Positions 61,619-64,000 of a stretch of 64,000 bases of DNA are shown here, one piece after another; the first letter of the stretch is position 1, and each line of letters starts with the position of its first letter. A program made the position numbers and the translations under genes. This DNA comes from Zhihengliuella flava (lineage in GTDB: Bacteria; Actinomycetota; Actinomycetes; Actinomycetales; Micrococcaceae): positions 434,001-498,000 of the forward strand of contig NZ_JADOTZ010000001.1 of NCBI RefSeq assembly GCF_015751895.1. The letters run 5' to 3'. The notes below the pieces were generated by a model, which saw nothing but the letters and a program-made list of their open reading frames with translations, did no database searches and had not been told where the DNA came from.

Positions 61619-63742
61619 GTGGCAGTGCAGGGAAAGGACCCCCTTTATGGGGTGACGATTGACGGCCGGTATCGGGTGGAGTCCCGACTGGCTCGCGGCG
61701 GCATGTCCACGGTCTACCTCGCTCTCGATCAGCGCCTGCACCGCAAAGTCGCCCTCAAAGTGCTCTATCCTCACTTGGCCCAAGACCCCAAAGTGGTGGC
61801 CCGTTTTGAGGATGAGGCCATTAATGCAGCCAAACTCTCCCACTTCCACATCGTCAACGTCCTCGACCAAGGGGTCGATGGCGAGTATGCCTACCTCGTC
61901 ATGGAATATGTCCCGGGCAAGACCCTGCGCGATGTCCTCGCGCAGCACGGTCGCTTGACGCCGCGCCATGCACTGCAATTAATGGACGCAATCGTCGATG
62001 GCTTAGCGGCAGCGCACGCCGCCGGCTTGGTCCACCGGGACATGAAGCCGGAAAACGTCCTCCTCGCCCCCGATGGGCGCATCAAGGTGGCCGACTTTGG
62101 CCTCGCACGGGCGGCGAGCAACCACACCGCGTCGTCAACGCTGGTGGGCACCGTGGCCTATATCTCTCCGGAGTTGGTCAAGGGAGAGCCGGCCGACGCG
62201 CGCAGCGACATCTACGCCATCGGCATCATGCTCTACGAACTCTTGACCGGCAAGCAGCCGTTCACGGCGGACATGCCCATCAACATCGCCTTCAAGCACG
62301 TCCAAGATGCTGTTCCTCCCCCATCCGAGGTGCTCCCAGGCCTAGCGCGCGACTTAGACGAGCTCGTGGAATGGTGCACCTCCAAAGATCCAGAGAACCG
62401 GCCGCATGACGCCGAAGCCCTCCTCGGCGAGTTGCGGCACATTGCCGGCGAGCTCACGGAGAAAGAGCTTGATTACGGGGCGAGCGAGGACTACACGACC
62501 CCCCTGCCGAGCGGTCCGGTCACTCTCGACCACGGCACGGATCCTGACGAGCAGATCCACAGCGCGACCGAAGTGGTACCTGGCGCGACCGAGGTGATTT
62601 CCCCCGACGCCGCAGCCACCAGCGTGATCTCCCCTGGACTCGCCGAGACGCAGGCCTTGGCAACGCCCACTAACGCGAGCTCAGGTGAGTCCCGCCGGTT
62701 CGACGACCAACCGGCGACGCCCGCCGAGGCCCTGCCCGCGGCCGCAGCCGGCGCCGCACTCACCCCGCGTCAAGCACGGAAAAAGGCCAAGCGCGACCAC
62801 AAGCAGTGGAAAAAAGACGCTCAGGTCCCCCTCGAGTCTTTGGAGAAGAACCCGCGCCGGAAAGGCTGGCTGTGGGCCGGACTCGTCTTTCTCCTCGCGG
62901 CACTCCTGGGCACGGCCGGTTGGTTCTTCGGCATGGGTCCCGGGGCCAGCGTCACCATCCCGGCCTTGCACGGCGAATCGGCCGAAGATGCGACGGCTCG
63001 GCTGGACGAGCTCGGTGTTGCCGCCGCCTCGTCTCCCATCTACGACGACGACATGGCAGCTGGCTACGTGGTCGGCACCGACCCGGAAGCCAACACCACG
63101 ATTCGACGCTTCCAGGGGGTCGAACTCCTCGTCTCCCGCGGACCCGAACTCTTCTCCGTGCCCAACCTGCGCGGCCTGACCTTGGATGCGGCCGAATCGG
63201 AGGTGGCTGAGGCCCAGTTGACCCTTGGGGAGACGACCGAGGACTACAACGAGTCGGTCCCGGCAGGCGAGGTCGTGTCCCAAGATCCCGCGCCAGACGA
63301 GGAATTGCGTCGAGGAACGGAAATCGACGTGGTGCTCTCCGCGGGGCCCGCGCCGGTCGATGTCCCCGATGTCACGGGCCTATCGGCGGAAGACGCGGAG
63401 AATCAACTCACCTCGCTGGGTCTGACCGGCGAGGTCGCCGGCGAGGAGCACAGCACCGAGGTTGCCGAGGGCCTCATCATCGCCCAATCGCCCTCGAGCG
63501 GTCAGGTGGAACGCGGGGGAACCGTCAGCTACACGGTCTCCCTCGGACCGCGCATGGTCGAGGTACCGCGCGTGACCGGCCGGCAGCTTGAGGAAGCCAA
63601 GCGCCTTCTCGAGGAGGCCGGATTCGTCGTCGAGGTCACCGAGGGCACCTTTGGCATCATCTTCAATACAGTGGCCACCCAAGATCCTGGCCGCGGTGAA
63701 CTGCTGCCCGAGGGCTCAACAGTCACCATCGGCGTCGTCTGA
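61619..63742 (+). CDS. PASTA-domain Ser/Thr protein kinase (PknB-type)
   Basis: 707 residues. Kinase domain (about 10-275): Gly-loop LARGGMSTVYLA, VALKVLYP Lys, HRDMKPENVLL catalytic loop, DFGLARA and the APE-like ISPELVK. A Thr/Ala-rich juxtamembrane linker (about 290-410), one transmembrane helix (GWLWAGLVFLLAALLGTAGW) and four extracellular PASTA domains (about 440-707) follow; PASTA units bind peptidoglycan fragments. Start GTG 61619, six bases after TAGGAT, or GTG 61625 with GAGGAG. Probably regulates growth and division. Confidence 0.92.
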   Translation: MAVQGKDPLYGVTIDGRYRVESRLARGGMSTVYLALDQRLHRKVALKVLYPHLAQDPKVVARFEDEAINAAKLSHFHIVNVLDQGVDGEYAYLVMEYVPGKTLRDVLAQHGRLTPRHALQLMDAIVDGLAAAHAAGLVHRDMKPENVLLAPDGRIKVADFGLARAASNHTASSTLVGTVAYISPELVKGEPADARSDIYAIGIMLYELLTGKQPFTADMPINIAFKHVQDAVPPPSEVLPGLARDLDELVEWCTSKDPENRPHDAEALLGELRHIAGELTEKELDYGASEDYTTPLPSGPVTLDHGTDPDEQIHSATEVVPGATEVISPDAAATSVISPGLAETQALATPTNASSGESRRFDDQPATPAEALPAAAAGAALTPRQARKKAKRDHKQWKKDAQVPLESLEKNPRRKGWLWAGLVFLLAALLGTAGWFFGMGPGASVTIPALHGESAEDATARLDELGVAAASSPIYDDDMAAGYVVGTDPEANTTIRRFQGVELLVSRGPELFSVPNLRGLTLDAAESEVAEAQLTLGETTEDYNESVPAGEVVSQDPAPDEELRRGTEIDVVLSAGPAPVDVPDVTGLSAEDAENQLTSLGLTGEVAGEEHSTEVAEGLIIAQSPSSGQVERGGTVSYTVSLGPRMVEVPRVTGRQLEEAKRLLEEAGFVVEVTEGTFGIIFNTVATQDPGRGELLPEGSTVTIGVV

Positions 63743-64000
63743 CGGGCCGTTCAGATCGAACTGCGGTTCGCCCGAAGATTGCTGCGACACGCGCACTCCC
63801 AGGTACCGCCGCCCATCGTCCATGACGAGGTCGACCAGCGCGTCCGCGCCGGTCCACGAATAGGACTCAACGCTGCGCACCTCAGGGAACGCCCGATGAA
63901 TATTGGCGATCATGGCCTCGTCGGCCCGTTGCAGACCCACCAGCCCGCTGGCCACCATCACCAGGGCTAACACCAATGCCGCGGCGCCAACCCCCGCTTG
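63716..64000 (-). CDS. Partial membrane-anchored protein, unknown family
   Basis: The 3' end of a minus-strand gene whose start lies beyond the window edge (the frame is open to base 64000). Visible are one hydrophobic helix (AALVLALVMVASGLVG) and a C-terminal hydrophilic part with RYLGVRVSQQ. Its stop region overlaps the kinase gene end by 27 bp (convergent). No family recognised. Confidence 0.5.
   Translation of the reverse strand, partial: QAGVGAAALVLALVMVASGLVGLQRADEAMIANIHRAFPEVRSVESYSWTGADALVDLVMDDGRRYLGVRVSQQSSGEPQFDLNGPSDDADGDC

Noticed and set aside
1-64000. CRISPR arrays, insertion sequences, prophage or integrase attachment sites
   Set aside because: No regularly spaced repeats, transposase or integrase genes; gene content is core-chromosomal and the only tRNA has no duplicated 3' end nearby.

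Overview
This 64 kb window is a GC-rich chromosomal segment from an actinobacterium, most likely a Micrococcaceae-type member of the Micrococcales. Support comes from the 2-oxoglutarate decarboxylase fusion (kgd), a WhiB regulator, a SigR/SigH-RsrA thiol-stress pair, tiny ribosomal protein bL37, a PASTA Ser/Thr kinase, a large actinobacterial-type Rho, abundant GTG/TTG starts and a tmRNA tag ending in ALAA. No phage, insertion sequence, CRISPR array or rRNA operon was seen.

Layout. 75-14666 (minus strand) is one long co-directional block, read from its upstream end: argS-lysA-hom-thrC-thrB (aspartate-family amino acids), rho, prfA-prmC (termination factor and its methylase), a Sua5/YrdC tRNA-modification enzyme, a WecA-like glycolipid transferase, then the start of the ATP synthase operon (atpI-like, atpZ-like, atpB). 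After tRNA-Arg(CCG) comes an ABC importer operon (14976-17837), a secreted VanY-type carboxypeptidase with SLH repeats, HrpA helicase and a HIT protein. 24232-27509 is a zinc module: Zur-like regulator convergent with znuABC, whose promoter carries a 21-bp palindrome. Two CNNM/CorC proteins (with a possible coupled small leader ORF) diverge from kgd. 34263-40023 holds a degenerate GDSL-fold protein, bL37, rsrA-sigH (with a SigH-type promoter), DoxX, aroA, rsgA and hisN. 40108-44178 is a manganese module (lipoprotein, ATPase, permease, MntR-type regulator) with an operator over a leaderless start, followed by two coupled fluoride channel genes.

44821-49141 contains ssrA and smpB, with a SigH-type promoter for ssrA overlapping the smpB stop codon, and the division module ftsE-ftsX-M23 peptidase. 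A CoA-transferase pair and prfB follow. 51986-56617 is a Tad/Flp pilus operon (tadA-tadB-tadC-pilin-two TadE-like-one TadG-like) lacking the peptidase and several accessory genes. Diverging from it is an orphan FHA-FtsK/SpoIIIE ATPase resembling EssC/EccC. The right end has a small membrane protein, whiB, a PknB-type kinase with four PASTA domains, and a truncated membrane-anchored gene.

The most noteworthy points are the regulatory wiring readable from sequence (SigH autoregulation and SigH-tmRNA, Zur box, Mn operator on a leaderless start), the apparently catalytically dead GDSL-fold protein, the orphan secretion-type ATPase beside the partial Tad locus, and a coupled small ORF ahead of the CNNM pair. 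All functional calls rest on motif and family recognition by eye; no database search was run.
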